Both the position numbers and the translations under genes were made by a program. A stretch of DNA of 64,000 nt from JAAYBQ01 sp035403465 (lineage in GTDB: Bacteria > Spirochaetota > UBA4802 > UBA5550), in assembly GCA_035403465.1 (NCBI GenBank), contig DAONFG010000004.1:52997-116996 (forward strand), in the 5' to 3' direction. Positions 51,159 to 61,700 of this stretch are shown one piece after another. Below the pieces are notes generated by a model, which was given only the letters and a program-made list of their open reading frames with translations, made no database searches and was not told the origin of the DNA. Within the stretch, counting starts at the first letter, position 1. The number at the start of each line of letters is the position of its first letter.

Positions 51159-54100
51159 ATGAATATAGCGAAACTCGCAATCAAACGGCCGGTGTTTATT
51201 TCATGCATCGTGCTTATCATCATGATAGTGGGAATGATCTCCTATTTCCGTATCGGCGTGGAACTCATGCCCGATATTTCATTCCCGACAATCGGGGTGG
51301 TTACCTCGTACTCCGGGGCGTCGCCTGACGAGATTGAACAGCTCATAACAAAACCGCTTGAGGATGAACTGGGGACCATCTCTGGTCTGAAGCACCTGAG
51401 TTCGAGCAATACAGAGGGTCTTTCCATAATAACAATGGAATTCGATATGGAGATAGACGTGGACAGGGTCGTGCAGGATGTGCGTGATAAAGTAAGCATA
51501 GCCATGAACAGCCTGCCCGATGATCTGGAGTCCGATCCGGTCATACAGAAATTTGATCCAGGCGCATCGTCCGTAATACGCCTTGCGCTGCTCTCTGACC
51601 TGCCGCCCGCAGAAATGTATGGCCTCGCGAAAGAGACGATCAAGCCGCAGATCGAGCGTATAAAGGACGTGGGCAACGTGGAGATTTCCGGCGGAAGCAG
51701 CAGGGAGATCCAGGTGGAGATAGACCAGGACAGGCTTAACGAGTACACCATCTCTATGACAAGGGTCGTAAGCAGCCTCAATGCCGCGGGTTCGAACATC
51801 CCCATTGGTACAAAGGAGAGGGAGGCTAAAAAGACTGTGTTCAGGTCAATGGGTGAGTTTGTTTCACTTGAGCAGATCAGGAATACCCTTGTGTCATTCA
51901 CAGGTGACGTTGGCATATTTGTTAACGTGGAATCCCTGGGAACTGTACGTGACGGCGTGGAGGACACGACAAGTACGGGATACATACATTACCCGGAGAA
52001 TTTAAAGAGCAAAACCCCGGGCCGCACCCAGTCATGCGTCTACCTTGACGTAATAAAGCAGTCGGGTAAAAACACGGTGGAGGTTACGGACAGCGTTAAG
52101 GCAATGCTTGAGAGCATTAATAACGAGCTTAAACAGGGTAAAGGGCATTCTCAGATCATAGTAACATCCGATCAGTCTGAGTGGATAAAAACCAATGTGA
52201 ACGAAACTATAAGTACCATTATCATCGGCATAATACTTGCCATACTTGTTGTATATCTCTTCCTTGGGAACATCAGGTCAACTGTAATTACAGCGATTGC
52301 CATACCGAACAGCCTGCTGGGTGCAGTTATTATAATGAACGTCACGGGGTACACATTCAACATGATGACGCTCATGGCTCTTTCGCTTGTTGTGGGGCTG
52401 CTTGTGGATGACGCCATAGTCGTACGGGAGAATATATTCAGGAAGCTGGAGCACGGCATGAACCCGTTCCGCGCTGCTGAGCTTGGCACCAGGGAGGTAA
52501 TGCTTGCCGTTATTGCCACCACCCTTGCTATCATTTCGGTTTTTTTCCCCATCGGTATGCTCAGCGGTGTAATAGGGAAAGTATTCAAGCAGTTTGGGTT
52601 TACGGTAGTGTTCGCCATGATAGTGAGCCTCTTTGACGCACTTACAGTGGCGCCGTTCCTGAGCGCGTACTTTGCCGGTGATGGTAAAAAATCGGACAAC
52701 ATTATAGTCACTACCTTCGAAAGGTTTCAGTCCTGGATGGACAGGAAGTACGGCAGCCTCATGAATTTCTGTCTTAACAGACCGCTGGTGGTGATAATCA
52801 TAACAACCGCCGTATTTTTAAGCAGCATCGCCCTGGTCGGCATGGTAAAGAAAACTTTTTTCCCGTCAGGGGACAGGGGTGAATTCGCCATCAGCATAGA
52901 GATGCCTGCGGGTACAAGTCTTGCCGGCACAACGGATACAGTGAAACAGATCGAGGAGAAACTAAAAGACTTAACGGATATTGATTATTACAGCGTATCA
53001 ATAGGCAATTCAAACGGTGAAGTCACGAAAGCCGAGATTCACTGCAAGCTCCTGGAAAAGAGAAAAAGAAGCACTGACGAGAACAAGGAGAGGACAAGAA
53101 CCATGCTGGTCGAATTTTCATACGCAAGGCCTTCGGTCAACAGCACACATGGCGGCGGCGGGGCTGATTCCCCGTTCGTTATTATTGTTTCAGGCCGCAG
53201 CCTTGATTCAGTGGAGAAGGCCGCTGAAATGATAAAGGACCAGGTAAGAACTATCCCGGATCTTGTAGATGCTGATACAACTATTAAGAAAGGGAGCCCG
53301 GAGTTCAGGGTATACTTTGATTCAGAAAAAATGCAGGGACTGGGAGTCTCCACCAGTACGGCCGGCGCTGAACTGAGGTATGGCATAGCTGGTTCGGTTG
53401 TTGGTTCATTCAGGGAAAATGGCGTTGAGTACGATATACGTGCAAGGCTTAAACCGGAACAGCGCGACCTGGAAAAGAATTTTTATAAAACAAGGGTTGC
53501 AAACAACAGTAACAAGATGGTTCCGCTGAACATGGTAGCCAGGGGAGAACAGGCAACAGGCACGGCAGAGATAAACAGACGCGATAAGGCATACATAATC
53601 AAGGTTACGGCAAATACAGCGCAGGGCGGTGCCATAGGCAGCGCCATGACAAAAGCGAGCGAACTCATTACAAAGAATGTTCAGCTGCCCCAGGGTGTGA
53701 CTTACAGTTTCAGCGGCGAATCCGAAACTCTCGCTGAAACCGCTTCCAGCATAATGTTTGCACTGGTCATGGCCATAATCTTCATCTACCTCGTGCTGGC
53801 CAGCCTGTACGAGTCCTTCATAACACCCTTCGTAATCCTGCTGGCGGTTCCACCCGCGCTTACAGGGGCGCTGTTCGCGCTGCTTATTACCGGGTTCATG
53901 ATGGACATGTTCAGCATGATAGGGATGGTAATGCTCATGGGACTTGTGACGAAGAATTCAATACTGCTGGTGGATAATGCCGTGCATGGAGTGCAGGCCG
54001 GTCTGGACAGAAAACAAGCTGTACTTGAAGCGGGCCAGCGCAGGCTGCGTCCCATTCTCATGACAACATTTGCCATGCTGGCAGGGATGCTTCCGCTTGC

Positions 54101-54272
54101 AATGGGTATTGGTGAGGCTGCACAGATGAGGCAGTCCATGGGCATATCAATAATGGGGGGGCTCATCATTTCAACGCTGGTTACGCTCATTGTTGTGCCT
54201 GCGGTGTTTGAATTCGTGGATAAATTCAGGGAGGCTACAGAGGGGCGCATCCTTGTAAGGGAGAAGGAATAA
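51159..54272 (+). CDS. RND-family efflux pump (AcrB/HAE1 type)
   Basis: Inner-membrane proton-driven exporter, 1037 residues from the ATG at 51159 (CCAGGAG 8 bases upstream); in-frame codons up to 51066 lie in the leader repeat. The N-terminus MNIAKLAIKRPVFISCIVLI and the two large periplasmic loops are typical. GLLVDDAIVVRENI in helix 4 has the paired aspartates of proton relay, and GLVTKNSILLVDNAVHG repeats the pattern in the second half. It would work with TolC plus an adaptor, but no HlyD/MFP gene is present in the cluster. Substrate unknown. Confidence 0.93.
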   Translation: MNIAKLAIKRPVFISCIVLIIMIVGMISYFRIGVELMPDISFPTIGVVTSYSGASPDEIEQLITKPLEDELGTISGLKHLSSSNTEGLSIITMEFDMEIDVDRVVQDVRDKVSIAMNSLPDDLESDPVIQKFDPGASSVIRLALLSDLPPAEMYGLAKETIKPQIERIKDVGNVEISGGSSREIQVEIDQDRLNEYTISMTRVVSSLNAAGSNIPIGTKEREAKKTVFRSMGEFVSLEQIRNTLVSFTGDVGIFVNVESLGTVRDGVEDTTSTGYIHYPENLKSKTPGRTQSCVYLDVIKQSGKNTVEVTDSVKAMLESINNELKQGKGHSQIIVTSDQSEWIKTNVNETISTIIIGIILAILVVYLFLGNIRSTVITAIAIPNSLLGAVIIMNVTGYTFNMMTLMALSLVVGLLVDDAIVVRENIFRKLEHGMNPFRAAELGTREVMLAVIATTLAIISVFFPIGMLSGVIGKVFKQFGFTVVFAMIVSLFDALTVAPFLSAYFAGDGKKSDNIIVTTFERFQSWMDRKYGSLMNFCLNRPLVVIIITTAVFLSSIALVGMVKKTFFPSGDRGEFAISIEMPAGTSLAGTTDTVKQIEEKLKDLTDIDYYSVSIGNSNGEVTKAEIHCKLLEKRKRSTDENKERTRTMLVEFSYARPSVNSTHGGGGADSPFVIIVSGRSLDSVEKAAEMIKDQVRTIPDLVDADTTIKKGSPEFRVYFDSEKMQGLGVSTSTAGAELRYGIAGSVVGSFRENGVEYDIRARLKPEQRDLEKNFYKTRVANNSNKMVPLNMVARGEQATGTAEINRRDKAYIIKVTANTAQGGAIGSAMTKASELITKNVQLPQGVTYSFSGESETLAETASSIMFALVMAIIFIYLVLASLYESFITPFVILLAVPPALTGALFALLITGFMMDMFSMIGMVMLMGLVTKNSILLVDNAVHGVQAGLDRKQAVLEAGQRRLRPILMTTFAMLAGMLPLAMGIGEAAQMRQSMGISIMGGLIISTLVTLIVVPAVFEFVDKFREATEGRILVREKE

Positions 54273-54278
54273 CCTGCC

Positions 54279-54315
54279 CGTTCCCGGCTTCAGCTTTTAC
54301 CTGACGCCGGGAACG
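54279..54315. terminator. Hairpin after the RND gene
   Basis: CGTTCCCGGC (54279-54288) pairs perfectly with GCCGGGAACG (54306-54315), with a 17-base loop. There is no T run, so termination is uncertain. Confidence 0.45.
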
Positions 54316-54404
54316 TAAATCCTGCTGAATTTTTAAAATGAGGTTGATTTTAAAACTCCCAGTTAGTATGTTGAATAAATCAGCATATCCAATCGGGGAC
54401 TATC

Positions 54405-55664
54405 ATGTATACAATACTTCACATTGAGCCCGGGATGCTCTATAAAAAGGTCGTCCAGGAGATTTGTCTTGAACTTGGTGCTAAATATACGGGTGCATCG
54501 GGTGCCAGGGAAGCATTCGAAATTCTGAAAAATGAAAAGGTCAATCTTATACTCACAGCCATGGAGCTTGAGGGCGGCAGTTCGTATGATTTTATCAGGT
54601 CGATCAATGAGTCTGAGCACAGGACTGTACCTGTTGTAGTATTCACGGGCAATGATTCGCTCGAGGACAGAACCAAGATGTATGAGCTGGGAATAACAGA
54701 TTATATACTGAAGACCTCGGGAGCCGATACTATCAAACAGAACCTGGCAACTTTCAGGAGAGAGGATACACTCACGCTGAAAATGAGAGACCTGTCATAC
54801 GCGGTGGTCGATGACAGCAAGATTGACCGGAAAGTTGTTGAAAGGATCTTTTCGTTCCATGATATTTACAATGTTGATTACTATGAATCAGGCCGCGGGC
54901 TTGCAGAATCAGGAAAGGAGTATGATGTCTACCTTATCGATTTTGTTCTACAGGATACATCAGGCGACAAGATAATAATGAAACTCCGCGAGTCCGGGAG
55001 CAACAGCGTTATTATCGCTATTTCCGGCATAGATAACACCAAGACAATCTCACATGTACTTTCGATCGGGGCAAGCGATTATATTGTTAAACCCTTTAAC
55101 TATGATCTATTCATCGCCCGTCTAAAGACCAATATCCGGAACTACCTGCTGTTTAAGGAAGTTGCAGTGAAGACCCGGGCTCTTGAAAAAATGGCAATCA
55201 CAGATACACTTACCGGCCTGTTCAACCGCGGGCATATCTATGACCGGCTTAACCAGGAGGTGGAAAAAGCAGAAAGGTACGGGTCAAAGTTTTCCCTGCT
55301 GATGCTTGATATTGATAACTTTAAAAAAGTCAATGACCAGCATGGTCACCAGTTCGGCGATGAAGTCCTCAGGGTTGTCTCGGACGTTATCCGGCTTTCA
55401 ACAAGGTCAGTTGATATCTGCGGCAGGTACGGCGGTGAGGAGTTTATGGTAATATTCCCCGAAGTTCCTCTGTCGGGTACGATCCCGGTTGCAGAGAGAA
55501 TCCGCAAAGGTATTGAAGCTATGCGGTTTGCAATAGATAATGTAAAGATAACGGTAAGCGGAGGTGCTGCTGACTACAGCGGCAGCATTGAGAACCTCGT
55601 GAAGAAGGCCGACACCCTTATGTACAGGGCAAAGGAGAGCGGCAGAAATGTTATACAGTATTGA
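54405..55664 (+). CDS. Two-receiver GGDEF diguanylate cyclase (PleD-like)
   Basis: Domains: receiver 1 (1-120), receiver 2 (about 130-250) and GGDEF (260-419). Receiver 1 lacks the phosphorylation Asp: the LILxD position reads LILTA, with Ala52. Receiver 2 keeps Asp179 (YLIDFVLQD) and Lys in VKPF, so it can be switched. The cyclase has GGEEF at 343-347 and the product-inhibition site Arg334-x-x-Asp337. It should make c-di-GMP in response to an unknown kinase. It is the only GGDEF protein in the window; a PilZ-like protein lies at 27.7 kb. Confidence 0.93.
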   Translation: MYTILHIEPGMLYKKVVQEICLELGAKYTGASGAREAFEILKNEKVNLILTAMELEGGSSYDFIRSINESEHRTVPVVVFTGNDSLEDRTKMYELGITDYILKTSGADTIKQNLATFRREDTLTLKMRDLSYAVVDDSKIDRKVVERIFSFHDIYNVDYYESGRGLAESGKEYDVYLIDFVLQDTSGDKIIMKLRESGSNSVIIAISGIDNTKTISHVLSIGASDYIVKPFNYDLFIARLKTNIRNYLLFKEVAVKTRALEKMAITDTLTGLFNRGHIYDRLNQEVEKAERYGSKFSLLMLDIDNFKKVNDQHGHQFGDEVLRVVSDVIRLSTRSVDICGRYGGEEFMVIFPEVPLSGTIPVAERIRKGIEAMRFAIDNVKITVSGGAADYSGSIENLVKKADTLMYRAKESGRNVIQY

Positions 55665-55765
55665 TCAGGGATATAGCGAAAAGTTGCAGTTGATATATTG
55701 TGATAAAGTGTTTGTCTGTTTATAAGCAATAATACTGTATAAATAATAACTAGTGGAGCCGGTTG

Positions 55766-56641
55766 ATGAAAAAACTTCTGTGTATGATAATCGCAACAGC
55801 AGCGCTATTTCTTGTAAACACCGCGACGGAATCTGCCGGAAACAGGATTAATGTCGGTGTTGTAAGCAGCGATGCCGCTGTCTACGGAGAGATGGTGTCT
55901 CTGCTCACCAGGAGCGAATACCTGCAGGTCATTGAAAGAAGGGATCTTGGTTCGCTTTTCAAGGAGCTTGAGCTGAAACAGTCCGGTGCAGTACTCGGAC
56001 CATCAGACTCACGGTTAAAAGGAATTGAATACCTTATAATGATAGACACTTTTGAACATAAACACAGTGCACGGATAGTCAAGGCTGAAACCGGGGAGAT
56101 TGTTGTATCCTGGACCGGCTTTATAAGTGAACTGGCACAAAACTGTATAGACAAGCTCGAGTCCGAGGCCTCGTTGAAAAACATTGCACTGATGCAGAAT
56201 GATGAAGGCATAGAGATCGACATTAATTTTTCAAAAGATTATTATACGACGGGCAGCAGGATCGAGTTTACCGTAGTATCATCATCGGACGGATACCTTT
56301 ATATAATAGATGTCCAGCCCGACGGCAATGTAATTGTTCTTGTGCCTAACCAGAACACAAAGGGCCCTATTGCGGTGGAAGAGGGTGAGCCCGTGGAAAT
56401 ACCCGGAAGGCTCGGTTTCAAGATGAAGGCAGGGCAGCCGTACGGCATTGATACGATAAAGGTCATTGTAACAAAGAAGAAGATTGATATCTTCAGGTTC
56501 GGTCTTAACGCAGGAAAGGATTACACTGAAGTTACGGGCAAGGACAGGGATAAACTCTCGCGCGGGATAAGTGTCGAACTGGAGAACCTGCCGGCCTCTG
56601 ACTGGGGTATAGCGTCAAAACAGATTGAGATCAAAGAATAA
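55766..56641 (+). CDS. Exported DUF4384-domain protein
   Basis: Signal peptide (about 1-24). Residues 28-130 resemble a CsgG/FlgO-like periplasmic domain (INVGVVSSDAAVYGEMVSLL, VIERRDLGSLFKELELKQSG). Residues 145-245 match DUF4384: DGYLYIIDVQPDGNVIVLVP, then EIPGRLGFKMKAGQPYGIDTI (broken here after MKAG). DUF4384 is often found with exported proteases and caspase-like proteins. The ATG at 55766 has GGAG 7 bases before it; a TTG precedes it by one codon. The M48 gene follows after 12 bases, so they form an operon. Confidence 0.75.
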   Translation: MKKLLCMIIATAALFLVNTATESAGNRINVGVVSSDAAVYGEMVSLLTRSEYLQVIERRDLGSLFKELELKQSGAVLGPSDSRLKGIEYLIMIDTFEHKHSARIVKAETGEIVVSWTGFISELAQNCIDKLESEASLKNIALMQNDEGIEIDINFSKDYYTTGSRIEFTVVSSSDGYLYIIDVQPDGNVIVLVPNQNTKGPIAVEEGEPVEIPGRLGFKMKAGQPYGIDTIKVIVTKKKIDIFRFGLNAGKDYTEVTGKDRDKLSRGISVELENLPASDWGIASKQIEIKE

Positions 56642-56653
56642 CAGGAGAATGTC

Positions 56654-58576
56654 ATGAAAAGGAGACTGTCGCTTTTACTGGTCTTATGTGTTTTACCGTT
56701 TTTCAGTTCCGTGAATGCGGATGTGAAAGAGAATGAAATACAGAATTATATCGAAAGGCAGTCAAAGACCTCTTTCGATGATTATGTAAAAGCCAGGGGA
56801 ACGGTGTCAAACCCTGAATGGGAGGAGGTTCTGCGGACCCTGTTCAGCAAGCTTACCTTTAATTCCGGTGAAAAAGAATTTAAAATCACCATAGCAATAG
56901 TAAATGATCCCAGCTTTAATGCAATGTGTTTCGGGGGAGGGGGACAGTTCGTTGTCAATTCCGGAGCACTCCAGATGTTTGATGAAATGATCAACAGCAG
57001 AAGCGACAGGGCTGCATTAAACATGCAGCGTGAGCGGGAACTGCTCATGGCTCCCGTGGCCGCACATGAACTTGGTCATTATTATAACAGGCATTATTAC
57101 AAGGTGCTGAAAAAGTACATGGAATTTACAAAATCAAAGGAGAACAACTTCACTTTTGAACAGCTCCAGTACTCCATAGCCAATGAATACGAGGCCGATT
57201 ATACAGGATGGCTGCTCCTGCAGAAGGCAAAATATAATCCGGATCTCATGGCTACGCTCCTGGAGATGCTAAATGAAAAGCAGCAGGCTGAGATGGCCAA
57301 GACTTCAACGATAGGGTTCAACCAGTATTTCCTCACGCATCCCTCGCCTCATAAACGGCTTGCGAAGATACAGGGCAGCAGGCAGGAATATCACAAGATA
57401 GCGGCCGAGATGGAGCAGGTTTTTGACGATGTTCAGATCGGCATAAACCTTGAAAGGTCAGTCGATTTCCTCGATAAAGCAATTAAGAATAGTCCCGGAA
57501 ACCTGTACCTGAAAAAAGAGAGGGCTGTTGCACTGCACAAGCTGTGGCTGACAACTGTGCCGCTCTCTGAACAGCAGTTGCGCGGTATACTTGATGCGCC
57601 TTCTTTCAGGGACGAGATGCTCGGAGGGAAGGGAACCCGTGCGAAGGGAGCAGCTATACCCGGCAACGAGCAGTATTATAAAAACGCACTTGCCGCGTAT
57701 AAAAGTATAATAAGTGAAACTGCAGATTACGGCTTTGCATCAAATTTCGCGCTTCTCCTTATATATTCACCGGATGAAAACGACAAAAAAGCTGCAGTAC
57801 AGATTGCCGCATATTGCGCACAGTCGGTAAACAGCATACCAATCTATTCAAACTGCGCTGTTGTATTCTACCTTTACGGGGACAAGGTTACGGCAATGAA
57901 TGTAATAAGCCAGGTTGCATCTTATTACGATTCACGCTACCAGGCTGTAAAGGTGAATGCGCAGACAAACGGTGACTACCTGGCCTTTCTCCAGGATATG
58001 CAGAAAAACCTCTCAGTGGCCGAAAAACTCAACAGGAATTACGTGATCGATGATTTTACACCCCTGCTCAATTATTCTCTCATGCTTTATTACGCAGGCG
58101 ATAAAACTACAGCCAAATCCGTAGTGCAAAAATACCTGACAGAATATGAAAACAGGTCAGACTGGGCCCTTTACATTTCTAAACTCACCGATGTGAAAAT
58201 ACCCGCTGCCCCGGCGAAAAAATATGTAGCATTCCAGGGCATCAGGGTAAACGACAGCATGCAGACTGTCCTTGCAAGTTGGGGTAAGGCTGACAGGATA
58301 TATACGATTGAGCAGGGTGAGGAGCGATGGTACTATGACAAAGAGGGTGTATCCCTGTCTATATCAAGCGGAATTGTCATGATGATCATCTTTGAGTCAT
58401 CTGATGGAGGCAGGCCTGACAATGGCATCGTTGTCGGATCTTCCAGAAATCAGATTGAAAAGATCGCGGGGAAACATACATCTGAAAGGGGCGGTTATTT
58501 CATTTATGAAGGTCCGCAGAATATTGCAGTAGTATATTCCAACGATATCGCAACAATAGTAATCCTCTTCCAGTAA
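56654..58576 (+). CDS. Exported M48 metalloprotease with C-terminal BamE-like repeats
   Basis: Signal peptide (about 1-22). The peptidase M48 domain has the zinc helix HELGH at 138-142 and the third ligand Glu in NEYEADYTG near 178-180, so it is likely active. A helical TPR-like region follows (about 260-500). The C-terminal 110 residues look like two SmpA/BamE-type units: IRVNDSMQTVLASWGKADRI with WYYDKEGVSLSI, then GIVVGSSRNQIEKIAG. Related BepA proteases maintain outer-membrane proteins. CAGGAGAATGTC precedes the ATG. Operon with the DUF4384 gene; the CHAT gene lies after a hairpin. Confidence 0.85.
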   Translation: MKRRLSLLLVLCVLPFFSSVNADVKENEIQNYIERQSKTSFDDYVKARGTVSNPEWEEVLRTLFSKLTFNSGEKEFKITIAIVNDPSFNAMCFGGGGQFVVNSGALQMFDEMINSRSDRAALNMQRERELLMAPVAAHELGHYYNRHYYKVLKKYMEFTKSKENNFTFEQLQYSIANEYEADYTGWLLLQKAKYNPDLMATLLEMLNEKQQAEMAKTSTIGFNQYFLTHPSPHKRLAKIQGSRQEYHKIAAEMEQVFDDVQIGINLERSVDFLDKAIKNSPGNLYLKKERAVALHKLWLTTVPLSEQQLRGILDAPSFRDEMLGGKGTRAKGAAIPGNEQYYKNALAAYKSIISETADYGFASNFALLLIYSPDENDKKAAVQIAAYCAQSVNSIPIYSNCAVVFYLYGDKVTAMNVISQVASYYDSRYQAVKVNAQTNGDYLAFLQDMQKNLSVAEKLNRNYVIDDFTPLLNYSLMLYYAGDKTTAKSVVQKYLTEYENRSDWALYISKLTDVKIPAAPAKKYVAFQGIRVNDSMQTVLASWGKADRIYTIEQGEERWYYDKEGVSLSISSGIVMMIIFESSDGGRPDNGIVVGSSRNQIEKIAGKHTSERGGYFIYEGPQNIAVVYSNDIATIVILFQ

Positions 58577-58606
58577 TGAAGTATTTTATCCTGTAAAACA
58601 AAAACA

Positions 58607-58641
58607 CATCCTGTGCCGGTAGTTTTTACCGGTACGGGATG
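58607..58641 (+). terminator. Hairpin between the M48 and CHAT genes
   Basis: A 15-bp stem (58607-58621 with 58627-58641, two G-T pairs, loop GTTTT). No T run follows, so it may be an attenuator, a stability element or a weak terminator. Confidence 0.5.
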
Positions 58642-58752
58642 AATACAAAATATGAACCTGTTTATTCTGCTTAATGCGGCTTCGATTACGCTTCAATAAT
58701 TCATCTGTGTATCATGTTGATTTCAAATAATATTTCAGGGAGTTTAATATTC

Positions 58753-61700
58753 ATGAGACGGTCATTTCGAATTATCACGGTTATCTTCATGATTATAACA
58801 GGGAGCGCGTTATATATAAACGCTGAGATAAATCCCCACTATGAAAAGGGTGTGCAGCTTTACAATGAGAAGAAATACGATGAGGCGGTTGAAGAGTTCA
58901 AGCAGGTCCTTGCAGCAGAGGATCCAGGGCAGAAGAAGGTCGCTCAGGCTTCGATTGCATCAATATACATGGTACAGGGTAAATACAATGATTCAGTGGA
59001 GTTCTTCACCAAAGCCCTGGAAATAGATCCGGACTACCTTTATGCAAACGAAATGATCGGAATGGTTTACCTTGGCGGATTGAGGGACCACGGGAAGGCG
59101 CTCCCCTTTTTGCTCAGGGCTGAACAGCTTAAATCTGAAAATAATTCCGTGTACTATAATCTGGCATGCTGTTATTCTCTGATGAATGATGTGGAAAAAG
59201 CCTTTGCCTACCTGGACAAAGCTTTATTTTACGGGTACAGGAATGTTGAAAACATCAAATCAGATACTGATTTTATAAACCTCCGGGCAGACAGCAGGTA
59301 TAAGAACCTCACGGCAAATTTCAGTTCGATCATTGAAGGCGATTCATGCATCAGCCGCGGCGATGAGAGCTATTCAAAGCGTGACTATGGGAAGGCTGTT
59401 AAATTTTATCTTGATGCAATCACATTATACAGCACGGCATTGTGGAATGATTCCAGGAATATGGATAAGCTCTATCAAACTACAGGCAGCCTGTATGACC
59501 ACATGCAGGATTACGATAATGCCGGGGCCTATTATGAAAGGTCTTTAAATGTAAGGCTCAAACTTTATGGCGAGAATAATAATGCCACGGCAATAATGTA
59601 TTTCTCTCTGGGCAACGTGTACGAGGAAAAAAGGGACTATGCGTCGGCACTCAGCTTATACGAGAAATCGCTGAAGATCAAGACTGAACTCTATGGTGAG
59701 TATCATCAGAACCTTATGGGGATCTATACCAACCTGGGATCGCTTTATGCTTCCCTGTATAATTATGATAAAGCCATATTCTACCAGCAGAAGGGGCTGA
59801 AACTTGTAGCCGACCAGTTTGGCGGAAAGTCTCCCCAGGTTGCCTATGAATGCAACAACCTCGGGAGAGCATACCAGCAAAAAGGGGATTATAAAAACGC
59901 ACTTGATTGCTACGGGAGGGCACTGCAGATAACACTTGATGCGCATGGGGAGAATTACAGTTACAGCGCTGTCTGTTATGCAATGCTGGGATCGCTGTAT
60001 GATGTCATGGGTGATTACGGCAGGTCAGTAACTTATTATGAAAAAGCCCTGAAGATAAGCATTGCTGTTTCCGGGGAGAAAACCATCGAGACTGCCGCAT
60101 TCTACTCACTGCTGGGTGTGTCATACAGCCAGAGTGGAAAATATGAGACTGCAGTTACATACTGCGAAAAAGCCTTAAACATAGCGCTTGAAATCCGCGG
60201 AGAAAAAGATATTTTCACTGCAAATTGCTATTTTCACCTGGGGCATGTATACAGGGACAGCGGTGAATATGAACGTGCGCTTTCAAGTTACGGGAAAGCG
60301 CTCAATATCTGGCGTGAGATAAAGGGTGAAAATGACCTTTCGACAGCGTTCGGCTACAGCTGCCTGGCGCTCGTGTATGATGATATGAAGAATTACAAAC
60401 TTGCGATTGAAAACCATACAAGGGCCCTGGATATTGGAATTGTACTTGTTGGTGCTGACAATCCCGATGCGGCAAACGCATACCATAACCTGGGCTGGTC
60501 TTACTGGAACAACGGTGACCTGCCACGGGCAATTGAATACCTTGAAAAGTCAGCATCCATAATAAAAAAATTTGAGAAAAACCAGGCGGCAATCCGCATA
60601 TACCAGAATCTCGGAAGCCTGTATGTCAGTGCGGGCAGGTACAGGGATGCATTAGGGATACTGCTTTCAAGTGTGGAGACAATAGAGCGTGTGCGCAGGT
60701 TTAACCTTTCCGGCGGTACTGATTTTACATCGCGCAATATTAATACGTTTTATTACGCATTGAATTCATGTTATTTACTGAAGGATATGGATTCAATGTT
60801 CAACATATCAGAGCGTATGCGCGCTATGGGTTACATAGAAAGGCTGTCTATTAATTCCGCAATAGAGAGCGCCGGGATAGACCCGGAAAAAGGGAAAAAG
60901 CTTCTGCAGCTGAGGGATGATATTGAGCGCCTCTCATCGATGAGACAGAAGGTCATATCCGAGCCTGTGTCGGCAATGAATGAAAATGTAAAAAAATACC
61001 ACGATGCCCTGCTTGAAAAAGTATCGGCTGAACTTGCGCAGGCCGAGGCTGATTTCAATAGACTTGACAATGAGTTTATGAAGAACGAAAAGTACAGGAT
61101 GCTTCGCGATACAGGCGTTGTAACAATAAAATCAGCTCAGGCATTCTGCGGAAAAGACGGGGCAATCATCGAGTACATAATTCCCGGTAAACCCGATAAA
61201 TATATGAAGCCGTATGCAGTGGTAATTACCGGCAGCAGCATAAACGCAGTTGAACTTGACCCGTCATATAACTACCCGGGACAAATTGAGAAATACAGGG
61301 AAGCGATTAAGGGAAATAATCAATCCGAAACCGACAGGCTTGGGGCGGAACTCTACGCTAAACTCCTGGAACCGGTTAACGGCTTCATAAACTCTGCGAA
61401 CATTAAGAATCTTATAATTGTCCCAGACGGTTCACTTGCCTTTTTACCTTTTGATTCACTTAAAACCAGGGATAATACGTGCTTATCGGAAAGATACGGG
61501 CTTACCCTTACACCCTCGATTACAGTATCATCTATGATAAAGAACCGCAAGTACGCCAGAAGGGACAACCTCATGGCATTCGGCGGCGGCATATACTCGG
61601 TTAAAGGGGAGAGCAGTAACCGCGGCGGTTCATCGCTGCGCGGGATAGTGCTGGAAAATGCGGATAAGGAGAGGCTTGCTGTAAAAGCATACAACACCCC

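Noticed and set aside
51242..51985. 247-codon open frame opposite the RND pump gene
   Set aside because: Ser/Ile-rich antisense product with no ribosome site; the pump reading frame is unambiguous.
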